NCBI GenBank assembly: GCA_905214995.1
Contig: CAJMOT010000134.1
Coordinates: forward strand, 1-5,152
Direction: 5' to 3'
Origin: an uncultured bacterium
GTDB lineage: Bacteria > Verrucomicrobiota > Verrucomicrobiia > Opitutales > Intestinicryptomonadaceae
Length of the DNA: 5,152 nucleotides
The notes beneath the pieces are model-generated. The model was given only the letters and a program-made list of their open reading frames with translations. It was not told the origin of the DNA and searched no databases. Positions 1-5,152 of this stretch are shown piece after piece. A program made the position numbers and the translations under genes. How positions within the stretch are numbered: the first letter of the stretch is position 1; every line of letters starts with the position of its first letter.

Positions 1-669
1 TTTGAGGCCGACGGAAGTTGCGTTTATTATGACGGGCGATGGGGGGCAGGCGAATTTTTCCCCGAGCAAATGGGCTTCGCATTCAAAGCCCGCGCCTCTG
101 ATGTCGGAAGAGAGTTTCCCGAGCCTTTCCGCGCCGCGGTTTAAAATCAGGAGGCTGCGGCACCCGCGCGACAGTGCGTGGAAAGCGGCCGCCCGCGCCG
201 CGCCGCCCGCGCCTATTATCACGATGTCCGAACCCTTAATCTCGCGCCCGAGAGAATGTTCGACCGCCTTTTCGAGCCCGAAGCCGTCGGTGTTATATCC
301 CTTCCAGCCGCCGGAAGTTTTCAGCAGGGTGTTGCACGCGCCCGCGAGTTTCGCCGGCGGGTCGAGATCGTCCAACAGGGGAACGGCGACCTCCTTGTGG
401 GGAATCGTGAGGTTGATCCCGAGAAAATTCTTTTCGCGCAGGGCGCCGAGGGCGGCGGCGAGGTTTTCGGGCGCGACTTCAAACGCGAAATATTTCGAGC
501 CCGCATACGCGGCGTCGGACTTCGCGATTTCCGCGAGAGCCGCATTCTGCATCAGCGGGCTGAGAGAATGGGCGATCGGCTTGCCGAGCACGGCGAAAAA
601 CGGGGGGCCGCTCTGCGGCGTCCTGGCGGCGAATTCCCCCGAGCGCAAATCTTCGATTTTGAAAATCAT
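1..669 (-). CDS. aroE: Shikimate dehydrogenase AroE, 3'-truncated by the window edge
   Basis: It catalyses the NADPH-dependent reduction of 3-dehydroshikimate to shikimate, a cytoplasmic step of aromatic amino acid and chorismate synthesis. I translated the reverse strand from the ATG at 669-667; the frame stays open for 223 codons to base 1, so the C-terminal part (usual family length about 270-290 residues) is missing. Visible motifs: shikimate-binding HSLSP (34-38), GINLTIPHK (84-92) with catalytic Lys92, AGACNTL (109-115), GYNTDG (124-129) with catalytic Asp128, Rossmann glycine loop GAGGAAR (153-159), NADP-phosphate-contacting NR (177-178), and INATSVGL (215-222). The start overlaps the yggS stop as ATGA, with a purine-rich AGGGAGAG just upstream. 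This start gives about 18-20 residues more before the first strand than E. coli AroE has; a TTG at codon 8 is the only obvious alternative. A paralogue such as YdiB or an AroE-like protein cannot be fully excluded without the C-terminus. Confidence 0.95.
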   Translation of the reverse strand, partial: MIFKIEDLRSGEFAARTPQSGPPFFAVLGKPIAHSLSPLMQNAALAEIAKSDAAYAGSKYFAFEVAPENLAAALGALREKNFLGINLTIPHKEVAVPLLDDLDPPAKLAGACNTLLKTSGGWKGYNTDGFGLEKAVEHSLGREIKGSDIVIIGAGGAARAAAFHALSRGCRSLLILNRGAERLGKLSSDIRGAGFECEAHLLGEKFACPPSPVIINATSVGLK

Positions 670-1361
670 CTCTCCCTGTCCCCGAATAGGAAAGTCCCTA
701 CCCTTATCATCGTGGAACCCGCGGCGACGGCGGGTTCGAGGTCGCCGCTCATCCCCATCGAGAGCTCCGGCAGCGGGCGCGAAAATTCCCTTTGGAGGGC
801 GTCGCGCAGGTTGCGCAGGCTCAAAAAGCATTCCTCCGCGGCGCGCAGCGTCGAGTCTATGGGGGCGATCGCCATAAGCCCCTCCACCGACACGTTCGGA
901 AGCCCGAGGGCGAATTCCAGAAGCTCGGGGCCGTCGGAGAGGTCGGCGCCGAATTTGGCGGGGTCGTTTCCGGCGTTTATTTGGAGCAGAACCCTCTGGA
1001 CCTTGCCGAGCCCGCGCGCGTGGAAGTCGATTTTTTCGAGAAGCCTCTTTGAATCGACGCTCTGGATTCTGTCGAAGAGCCTGACGGCGAGCCCCGCCTT
1101 GTTTGACTGCAAATGCCCGATCAGCTCCCATGAAATTTTGAAATCCGCCCTCCCGATTTTATCGGCGGCCTCCTGCACGCGGTTTTCGCCGACGGATTCA
1201 AACCCGCGCCTGCGCGCAAATTCTACCGCTTCCAACGGGTGGAATTTAGTCACGGGCAGGATTTTTATCTCCGACGGGCTCCGCCCGCATGACCGCGCGG
1301 CTGCGGCGACGCGCTCTTCCAGGCGCGCGCAGTTGTCGGAAAACTCCGGATAGGAAATCAT
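666..1361 (-). CDS. yggS: YggS/PLPBP family pyridoxal-phosphate homeostasis protein
   Basis: A cytoplasmic PLP-binding protein (COG0325, human PROSC/PLPBP) with no known catalytic activity. The family buffers free PLP and affects amino acid and 2-oxo acid pools. The 231-residue product has the normal family length and a single alanine-racemase-like N-terminal barrel fold. Visible motifs: CGRSP (25-29), PVTK (36-39) with PLP Schiff-base Lys39, GENRVQE (58-64), IGHLQSNK (81-88), LQINAGND (126-133), GLMAIAP (161-167), SMGMSGDLE (201-209) and phosphate-binding GSTMIRVGTFLFG (215-227). I chose the ATG at 1361-1359. It overlaps the aminotransferase TGA as ATGA and matches the usual N-terminus, whereas the frame upstream to 1415 adds 18 charged residues inside the preceding gene. 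A weak AGGG lies about 8 nt upstream, so translation is probably coupled. It is the middle gene of a three-gene operon, which fits a role supporting PLP supply to the aminotransferase encoded before it (inference). Confidence 0.95.
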   Translation of the reverse strand: MISYPEFSDNCARLEERVAAAARSCGRSPSEIKILPVTKFHPLEAVEFARRRGFESVGENRVQEAADKIGRADFKISWELIGHLQSNKAGLAVRLFDRIQSVDSKRLLEKIDFHARGLGKVQRVLLQINAGNDPAKFGADLSDGPELLEFALGLPNVSVEGLMAIAPIDSTLRAAEECFLSLRNLRDALQREFSRPLPELSMGMSGDLEPAVAAGSTMIRVGTFLFGDRER

Positions 1362-2758
1362 TTTTGCGCCCTGTTTGCCGCGCTCGCCGCGATGAGCCTC
1401 CTGCCGAATTTCCACAGCGCGCCCGTCGGGTTGGAGGCTTCGGAGAGCGTTTTGTCGAACGCGGATATGAACCTGTCTATCTCCCTGTCAGTGATTGTGA
1501 AGGGCGGGAGAATCTTTACGGCGTGCACCTCGTGGCTCGTCACCTGCGTTATGATTCTGTGGTTGTCCATGAGGGCGGTGACTATCATCTGCGTGAACAG
1601 CGAGTTGTTGGCCGCGTTGAGCGCCTTCCACGCCGCCTTCTGCAAGAGTCCCCTGGGCTCCTGAAATTCTATCGCTATCATAAGCCCAAGCCCCCTGACC
1701 TCCCTTATGTAGGAGTGTTTTTCTTTGAGGGCGTTGAGACGCTCGAGGAGCTTTTTGCCCGCCGCGGCGCAGTTCTCGACCATGCCCTCCTTTTCGATGA
1801 CGTCGATTGAGGCGAGGCCGCAGACCATCGCGAGGTTGTTCCTTCCGAAAGTCGTCGAGTGTATGACGCACTTTTCGAGAGACGAAAAAGTGCTCTGGTG
1901 GATTTCGCGCGTGGTGACGAACGCCGCGCACGGGACGTATCCGCCGCTTAGCGCCTTGGCGACGGTCACGATGTCGGGGTCGAGATTCCAGTGCTGGAAA
2001 GCGAACCATTTGCCAGTGCGCCCCAGCCCCGTCTGGACTTCGTCCATTATGAACAGCGCGCCGTACTTCCTGCAAAGCTCCTGCGCTTTCGGGAAAAATT
2101 CGGGCGAGGGAATATAGACCCCGTGGCCTTCTACGGGCTCGGCGATGAACGCCGCCACGTCACCCTGTTTGAGCTTGGCTTCGAGGTCTTCGAGGTCGTT
2201 GAAATTGACCGCCTCCGCCCCCGGAAGGAACGGGCCGTAGCCCTCGTGGAAATGCGCGGTAGCCGTCACCGAGAGCGCGCCGTAGGTCAGCCCGTGGTAG
2301 CCGCCTTTCATCGAGAGTATGCGCGGCCTCTTCGTGTGGGCGCGCGCGAATTTTATCGCGCCCTCGTTGGCCTCCGTTCCGGAATTGCAGAAGAAGCAGG
2401 CGGTCAGCCTGTTGTCGAGCAGCTTTACGAGCCTTTCGGCGAGCAGGCCGCTGAGCAGCGCGCAGTCGAGCTGCACCATATTGGGCAGATCCATGTCAAT
2501 GGCGTCTTTGAGCGCTTTGGCGATAACCGGATGGTTGCGGCCCATGCCGTATACACCGTAGCCTGTGATGAAGTCGAGGTAGTCGTTGCCCTCCGCGTCG
2601 TAGAGATACGCGCCCTTGGCGCGGGCGTAGCACTTGTCGAAGCCTATCGTTTTCAGAACCGTCGAGAGCGTGCGGTTCATGTAGAGGTCGTGAAGCTTGT
2701 AATTTTCGCCGCGCCGCGACTCGACGAGCTCCCTTATGTCAAATTCTTTCGTTGCCAT
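1358..2758 (-). CDS. Class III PLP-dependent aminotransferase, substrate unknown
   Basis: A 466-residue fold-type I aminotransferase of the class III (ornithine/acetylornithine/GABA/putrescine) group, expected to be cytoplasmic and to move an amino group, often a terminal one, onto a 2-oxo acid. Visible landmarks: an N-terminal segment LHDLYMNRTL (22-31); GAYLYDAEGNDYLDF (49-63), the usual family entry strand; SGTEAN (126-131), which binds the PLP phosphate; YHG (154-156) stacking on the ring; EPVEG (207-211); DEVQTGLGRTG (239-249) with Asp239 for the pyridine nitrogen; Schiff-base Lys268 in VAKALSGGY; and STTFGRN (301-307) supplying the phosphate-contacting Thr from the other subunit. The tail after about residue 440 is basic and looks like an extension. 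The ATG at 2758-2756 follows AGGAG with a long 12-nt gap. It resembles the branch that includes hopanoid-pathway HpnO-like proteins, but no hopanoid gene is present, so I assign no substrate. It is the first gene of the minus operon, coupled to yggS. Confidence 0.93.
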   Translation of the reverse strand: MATKEFDIRELVESRRGENYKLHDLYMNRTLSTVLKTIGFDKCYARAKGAYLYDAEGNDYLDFITGYGVYGMGRNHPVIAKALKDAIDMDLPNMVQLDCALLSGLLAERLVKLLDNRLTACFFCNSGTEANEGAIKFARAHTKRPRILSMKGGYHGLTYGALSVTATAHFHEGYGPFLPGAEAVNFNDLEDLEAKLKQGDVAAFIAEPVEGHGVYIPSPEFFPKAQELCRKYGALFIMDEVQTGLGRTGKWFAFQHWNLDPDIVTVAKALSGGYVPCAAFVTTREIHQSTFSSLEKCVIHSTTFGRNNLAMVCGLASIDVIEKEGMVENCAAAGKKLLERLNALKEKHSYIREVRGLGLMIAIEFQEPRGLLQKAAWKALNAANNSLFTQMIVTALMDNHRIITQVTSHEVHAVKILPPFTITDREIDRFISAFDKTLSEASNPTGALWKFGRRLIAASAANRAQK

Positions 2759-2780
2759 ATGAAAATTTCGCTCCTAAATT
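2752..2780 (+). promoter_or_regulatory. Candidate sigma70-type promoter for lgt-sufS
   Basis: TTGCCA at 2752-2757 (5 of 6 to TTGACA) and TAAATT at 2775-2780 (4 of 6 to TATAAT) are separated by exactly 17 bp. Transcription would begin near 2787, giving a leader of roughly 35 nt that contains the lgt ribosome-binding site. The -35 box lies over the start codon of the divergent aminotransferase gene and the -10 lies inside the palindrome. This is a by-eye consensus match in a probably non-model host, so it remains a candidate. Confidence 0.4.
2771..2775 (-). promoter_or_regulatory. Shine-Dalgarno of the class III aminotransferase
   Basis: Reverse-strand AGGAG lies 12 nt before the ATG at 2758, longer than the usual 5-9 nt. 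It overlaps the left edge of the CCTAAATTTAGG palindrome by three bases, so a protein or RNA structure on the palindrome could also affect ribosome access. No closer purine-rich site is visible. Confidence 0.5.
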
Positions 2781-2784
2781 TAGG
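2773..2784. repeat. Perfect 12-bp palindrome CCTAAATTTAGG, operator candidate
   Basis: Each half (CCTAAA) is the exact reverse complement of the other with no spacer. It sits in the middle of the 64-bp divergent region, between the aminotransferase start at 2758 and the lgt start at 2823, and is followed by a 9-A run (2788-2796). The placement overlaps a candidate -10 on the plus strand and the ribosome-binding site on the minus strand, so a dimeric regulator here could influence both operons. An AT-rich core can also be palindromic by chance. Confidence 0.4.
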
Positions 2785-2792
2785 CGCAAAAA

Positions 2793-2822
2793 AAAATACT
2801 TCAACTTAATTCTGGAAAGCAA
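2793..2822 (-). promoter_or_regulatory. Candidate promoter for the aminotransferase-yggS-aroE operon
   Basis: On the reverse strand TTGCTT (2822-2817) and TATTTT (2798-2793) are separated by 18 bp. Initiation near 2786 would keep the AGGAG ribosome-binding site in the transcript. An alternative reverse pair is TTGAAG (2804-2799) with TAAATT (2782-2777) at 16 bp, which has a -10 inside the palindrome but would start too close to the gene to include AGGAG. Both matches are weak. Confidence 0.25.
2814..2819 (+). promoter_or_regulatory. Shine-Dalgarno supporting the TTG start of lgt
   Basis: GGAAAG precedes TTG at 2823. Counting from GGA (2814-2816) the spacing is 6 nt. Reading this frame upstream from TTG reaches the in-frame stop TAG at 2781-2783 without meeting ATG, GTG or another TTG, so this weak site and the TTG are the only standard initiation option for a full-length Lgt. 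Confidence 0.6.
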
Positions 2823-3671
2823 TTGAACTCTATCGGCCGCTATGTCGTGGACTTCGACCCGTTTGCGGTGAGGTTTCCCGACTCTTTCTTTTTGTCCGGA
2901 ATACGCTGGTACGGGCTGGCGTATCTTGCGGGGTTTTTTATTGCGTACATGCTGCTCAACTTTTATTCGTCGCGCGGCAAAAGCCCCCTGTCGAAAGACG
3001 ACAACTCAACATTCATAACCTATCTGCTCTTCGGCGTGATAATCGGCGGCAGGCTCGGATACATGCTCTTTTACGACTTCGGCAATTTCGTCTCCAATCC
3101 CGTCTCCGCCCTCTACATCTGGAAGGGGGGCATGGCGAGCCACGGCGGGTTCCTCGGGGTGGTGGCCGCCATGGTGTTGTTCGCGAGGTCGCGCGGGGAA
3201 AGTTTCTGGACGCTGTCCGACATCATAGTGACGGTCTGCACCCCGGGAATCTTCCTCGGCAGAATCGCAAACTTTGTGAACGGCGAGCTATGGGGGAAAG
3301 TGTCCGACGCCGGATGGGCGATGATATTCCCGCACTCCGCACCCGCGGGAACCCCGCTCGAACAGATCGCCCCGCGCCATCCGTCGCAGCTCTACGAGGC
3401 GTTCGGGGAGGGGCTGTTTCTGTTTCTGTTTTTCCAATACAGATTCTGGAGGTGCAATCTTCCCCGCGGGCAGGTTTCGGGCGAATTTCTCGTCCTCTAC
3501 GCCGCCGTCAGAATCGTCTGCGAGGCGTTCCGCGAACCCGACGCCGGCGTGGAGCCGATTATGGGGCTCAGCCGCGGGACGTTTTACTCGTGCATATGCG
3601 CCGCCGCGGGAATCGCGATTATAATATGGGCGCGGGTTTCCGCGCGCCGCAGGCAAAACGGGCAAAAATGA
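2823..3671 (+). CDS. lgt: Phosphatidylglycerol-prolipoprotein diacylglyceryl transferase Lgt
   Basis: An inner-membrane enzyme that transfers diacylglyceryl from phosphatidylglycerol to the lipobox cysteine of prolipoproteins, the first step of lipoprotein maturation. The 282-residue product has the usual length and several hydrophobic segments, for example about 31-48, 64-84, 110-121, 132-146, 196-205 and 255-271. Family landmarks: GGRLGYMLFYD (75-85), KGGMASHGGFLG (101-112) with His107 matching E. coli His103, the Lgt signature GRIANFVNGELWG (146-158) with Arg147 matching Arg143 and Glu155, HPSQLYEA (186-193), and FREPDA (236-241) with Arg237 matching Arg239. The TTG start is forced by the upstream in-frame stop. 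The stop overlaps the sufS start as ATGA. It is divergent from the aminotransferase operon and first in a two-gene plus-strand operon. The SufS partner is not an obvious functional companion; the reason for the pairing is unknown. Confidence 0.97.
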   Translation: MNSIGRYVVDFDPFAVRFPDSFFLSGIRWYGLAYLAGFFIAYMLLNFYSSRGKSPLSKDDNSTFITYLLFGVIIGGRLGYMLFYDFGNFVSNPVSALYIWKGGMASHGGFLGVVAAMVLFARSRGESFWTLSDIIVTVCTPGIFLGRIANFVNGELWGKVSDAGWAMIFPHSAPAGTPLEQIAPRHPSQLYEAFGEGLFLFLFFQYRFWRCNLPRGQVSGEFLVLYAAVRIVCEAFREPDAGVEPIMGLSRGTFYSCICAAAGIAIIIWARVSARRRQNGQK

Positions 3672-4891
3672 GCTTCGACGTTGAAAAGATAAGGAAGGAC
3701 TTCCCCGCGCTCTCGCAGACGCTCGGGTCGGGGCGCAAACTGGTGTATTTCGACAACGCCGCCACCGCGCAAAAGCCGCGGAGCGTAATCGACGCCGTGT
3801 GCGCGTTCTATTCGCGCGACAACGCCAACATACACCGCTCCGCGCACGAGCTCGCCGGGCGCGCGACGCGCGGGTACGAGCTATCGCGCGCCAAAATAGA
3901 AAAATTCTTCGGCGCGGACGGCGAATACTGCGCCGTATTCACGCGCGGGGCGACGGAATCCCTCAACCTTGCGGCGTGCTCGTGGGGGCTGCAAAACCTC
4001 AAAAGCGGCGATGAAATTCTCGTCACCGCCATGGAGCACCACGCCAACATCGTCCCGTGGCAGATGGCGGCGGAGCGAACCGGAGCGAAGCTCGTTGTCG
4101 CGGGAATGCTCGGGGACGGCTCGCTCGACATGGAGGACTTTAAAAACAAGCTCTCCCCGAAGACTAAAATCGTCTCGGTTGCGCACGCCTCAAACGTGCT
4201 CGGAACGGTAAACGACATCGCGGCGATAGGCGAAATGGCGCGGCAAAACGGCTCGGTTTTTTCGGTGGACGCCGCCCAGTCGGCCCCGCACATGCTCGAC
4301 GACATTTCCTCCGCGCCCTGCGATTTCCTTTCGCTTTCCGGCCACAAGTGCTTCGGGCCTACCGGCATCGGCGCGCTCATCGCCCGCCGCAGCCTGCTCG
4401 ACTCCATGCCCCCGTATCAGGGCGGCGGAGACATGATAGAAAACGTGTCGTGGCGCCGCACCACCTTCCGCCCCGCGCCCGAGAGGTTCGAGGCGGGAAC
4501 TCCGAACATCGCGGGCGCCATAGGCTTCGGCGCGGCGGTCGACTATATGTCGGGAATCGACAAAACTGCCGCGCGCGCGCACGAGCGCGCCCTGCTCGAA
4601 CGGCTGACTGCGGGGCTTTCGGAAATTCGGGGGCTCAGAATATTCGGATCGGCAAAGGAGAAAGTCGCGGTGGCGTCGTTTGCGATAGACGGCGTCCACC
4701 CGAACGACATAGCCTCCCTGCTCGACGCCGACGGAATAGCGGTGCGCACGGGGCACCACTGCGCCGAGCCGCTTCTGACGTCGCTCGACGAGTTTTCGCT
4801 GACCCGCGCGTCGCTGGCGTTCTACAACACGGAGGAGGAAGTCGACTTTTTCATAAAGAGCCTCGACCGCGCGGTGAAAATTTTGAAATAG
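3668..4891 (+). CDS. sufS: SufS/CsdA-type (group II) cysteine desulfurase
   Basis: A PLP enzyme that takes sulfur from L-cysteine as a persulfide, releasing alanine, for Fe-S cluster assembly or other sulfur uses in the cytoplasm. The 407-residue length matches E. coli SufS (406). Landmarks: YFDNAATAQKP (27-37), NANIHRSAHELA (52-63), RGATESLNL (93-101), EHHANIVPW (123-131) with His124 over the PLP ring, SVDAAQSAPH (199-208) with Asp201 and Gln204, SGHKCFGPTGIG (224-235) with Schiff-base Lys227, FEAGTPN (274-280), RTGHHCAEPLL (360-370) with persulfide Cys365, and TRASLAFYNTEEEVD (379-393) with substrate-binding Arg380. The RxGHHCA form is group II rather than IscS-like. I chose the ATG at 3668-3670 because it overlaps the lgt stop as ATGA and gives the standard N-terminus; the frame is open upstream only as a shadow inside lgt. 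No sufBCDEU gene adjoins it, so CsdA-like specialisation is possible. Confidence 0.96.
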   Translation: MSFDVEKIRKDFPALSQTLGSGRKLVYFDNAATAQKPRSVIDAVCAFYSRDNANIHRSAHELAGRATRGYELSRAKIEKFFGADGEYCAVFTRGATESLNLAACSWGLQNLKSGDEILVTAMEHHANIVPWQMAAERTGAKLVVAGMLGDGSLDMEDFKNKLSPKTKIVSVAHASNVLGTVNDIAAIGEMARQNGSVFSVDAAQSAPHMLDDISSAPCDFLSLSGHKCFGPTGIGALIARRSLLDSMPPYQGGGDMIENVSWRRTTFRPAPERFEAGTPNIAGAIGFGAAVDYMSGIDKTAARAHERALLERLTAGLSEIRGLRIFGSAKEKVAVASFAIDGVHPNDIASLLDADGIAVRTGHHCAEPLLTSLDEFSLTRASLAFYNTEEEVDFFIKSLDRAVKILK

Positions 4892-5056
4892 CCGCGCCGG
4901 TTTTAATATTGAAATATCCGCATTGCCCGCCGGCAGGCGCGGGCGGCGCGCCGGATTTTCCGCGTCGGCTGGAGAATGTAGGGCGCGGTTTTTGCGGGCG
5001 GCGCGCGGGCGGTTTTTTGAACCGCTCGGAGGGATTGCGGCGTGACGGCAAATTAA
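4892..5056. other. Convergent intergenic stretch with GC-rich dyads, no gene seen
   Basis: This 165-bp stretch between sufS and the terminator has no convincing coding sequence. Visible structure: a GCCCGC/GCGGGC stem (4925-4930 with 4939-4944, 8-nt loop); a tight palindrome CGGCGCGCCG (4944-4953); a 9-bp stem with one G-T pair around a TTTTG loop (5006-5014 with 5020-5028), not followed by a T-run; and a 13-bp direct repeat GCGGGCGGCGCGC at 4939-4951 and 4994-5006. All could be low-complexity by-products of high GC, or part of an mRNA 3'-end structure. Confidence 0.4.
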
Positions 5057-5091
5057 AGCGCGCGGAGCCGAAACCCCGCGCGTTCTTTTTT
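5057..5091. terminator. Rho-independent terminator, probably bidirectional
   Basis: AGCGCGCGG (5057-5065) pairs with CCGCGCGTT (5076-5084) in a 9-bp stem with one G-T pair and a 10-nt loop. On the plus strand it runs into TTCTTTTTT (5083-5091), a good U-tract that would end lgt-sufS transcription 166 nt past the sufS stop. On the minus strand the stem is followed by CTTTAATTT (5058-5050), a weaker tract, 28 nt beyond the stop of the gene at the right edge. Shared use by two convergent units is likely. Confidence 0.75.
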
Positions 5092-5111
5092 GCGGATGGA
5101 AAATCGCCTGC

Positions 5112-5152
5112 CTATTTTCTCCTGCGGAATGCGGCGAGCGAAAGCGCGAGCG
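5112..5152 (-). CDS. C-terminal end of a putative PEP-CTERM (exosortase-sorted) protein, truncated
   Basis: Only 12 complete sense codons and a TAG stop (5114-5112) are inside the window, reading LALSLAAFRRRK on the reverse strand. A small hydrophobic, Ala/Leu-rich stretch, an aromatic residue, then a run of Arg/Lys ending at the stop is the typical terminus of PEP-CTERM sorting signals, which anchor exported proteins until exosortase cleaves them. The diagnostic Pro-Glu-Pro motif would lie about 15-20 residues upstream, beyond the edge. The reading is supported by the terminator 28 nt past the stop. Any membrane protein with a basic tail could look similar over so few residues, and nothing can be said about the mature domain. 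Confidence 0.5.
   Translation of the reverse strand, partial: LALSLAAFRRRK

Noticed and set aside
2..1353. Long plus-strand open frames (2-877 and 178-1353)
   Set aside because: They are antisense to aroE and yggS, whose motifs are clear. Their products are Arg/Ser/Pro-rich with no recognisable domain, as expected for shadows in GC-rich DNA.
1362..1415. Upstream start giving YggS 18 more residues
   Set aside because: The added residues are charged and lie inside the aminotransferase coding region; the ATG at 1361 fits the family length and the coupling pattern.
1991..2809. Plus-strand 272-codon open frame
   Set aside because: It is fully antisense to the aminotransferase, has biased low-information composition, and ends in the divergent control region.
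2800..2827. TTCAA/TTGAA inverted repeat flanking the lgt start as a possible start-sequestering hairpin
   Set aside because: Only 5 AT-rich pairs around an 18-nt loop, too weak to claim a riboregulator.
3290..3667. Upstream extension of the sufS frame inside lgt
   Set aside because: The extension is Arg-rich and unlike any desulfurase N-terminus. The ATG at 3668 gives the standard length and an ATGA overlap, so a fused protein is not supported.
3808..4759. Minus-strand open frames under sufS (3808-4407 and 4190-4759)
   Set aside because: They are antisense shadows of a gene with an intact catalytic set; no domain is recognisable in either.
4851..5051. Minus-strand 66-codon open frame in the convergent gap
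   Set aside because: It overlaps the sufS 3' end, is Arg/Pro/Ser/Gly-rich and lacks a clear ribosome-binding site. It also runs across the GC-rich dyads.
1..5152. Search for CRISPR arrays, insertion sequences, tRNA or rRNA, toxin-antitoxin or phage genes
   Set aside because: No regularly spaced repeats, transposase motifs, tRNA arms or phage-like genes were seen; nearly all of the window is accounted for by conserved housekeeping genes.

Overview
This is a GC-rich bacterial chromosomal window with tightly packed housekeeping genes. I see no mobile element, CRISPR array or RNA gene. The best clue to the organism is at the right edge, where a minus-strand frame ends LALSLAAFRRRK-stop. That pattern, a hydrophobic stretch followed by an Arg/Lys cluster at the extreme C-terminus, is typical of PEP-CTERM (exosortase-sorted) proteins. 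PEP-CTERM tails are common in Verrucomicrobiota (Opitutae) and also occur in Lentisphaerota, Planctomycetota and some Proteobacteria. A Gram-negative, possibly verrucomicrobial host is my inference; the sequence does not prove it.

Layout. Positions 1-2758 are a minus-strand operon read from right to left: a class III PLP aminotransferase (2758 to 1358), the PLP-homeostasis protein YggS/PLPBP (1361 to 666), and shikimate dehydrogenase AroE (669 to beyond the left edge, 223 residues visible). A 64-bp divergent control region (2759-2822) contains the perfect 12-bp palindrome CCTAAATTTAGG and a 9-A run. The plus strand then carries lgt (2823-3671, TTG start) and a SufS-type cysteine desulfurase (3668-4891). 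A 220-bp convergent gap (4892-5111) holds GC-rich dyads and a bidirectional-looking terminator. The 3' end of the putative PEP-CTERM gene closes the window on the minus strand.

How the genes relate. All three junctions within the two operons are 4-bp ATGA stop/start overlaps, which suggests translational coupling. Three of the five main products depend on or handle pyridoxal phosphate: the aminotransferase, YggS and SufS. The minus operon joins a PLP enzyme, a PLP carrier and a shikimate-pathway enzyme. The plus operon joins lipoprotein maturation with sulfur mobilisation for Fe-S clusters or thio-cofactors.

I do not see an undescribed molecular system. The points that merit a second look are the palindromic divergent promoter, the coupled aminotransferase-PLPBP pair of unknown substrate, and the exosortase-type tail at the edge. 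The aroE gene was recovered by direct translation of the reverse strand, because its stop codon lies outside the window.
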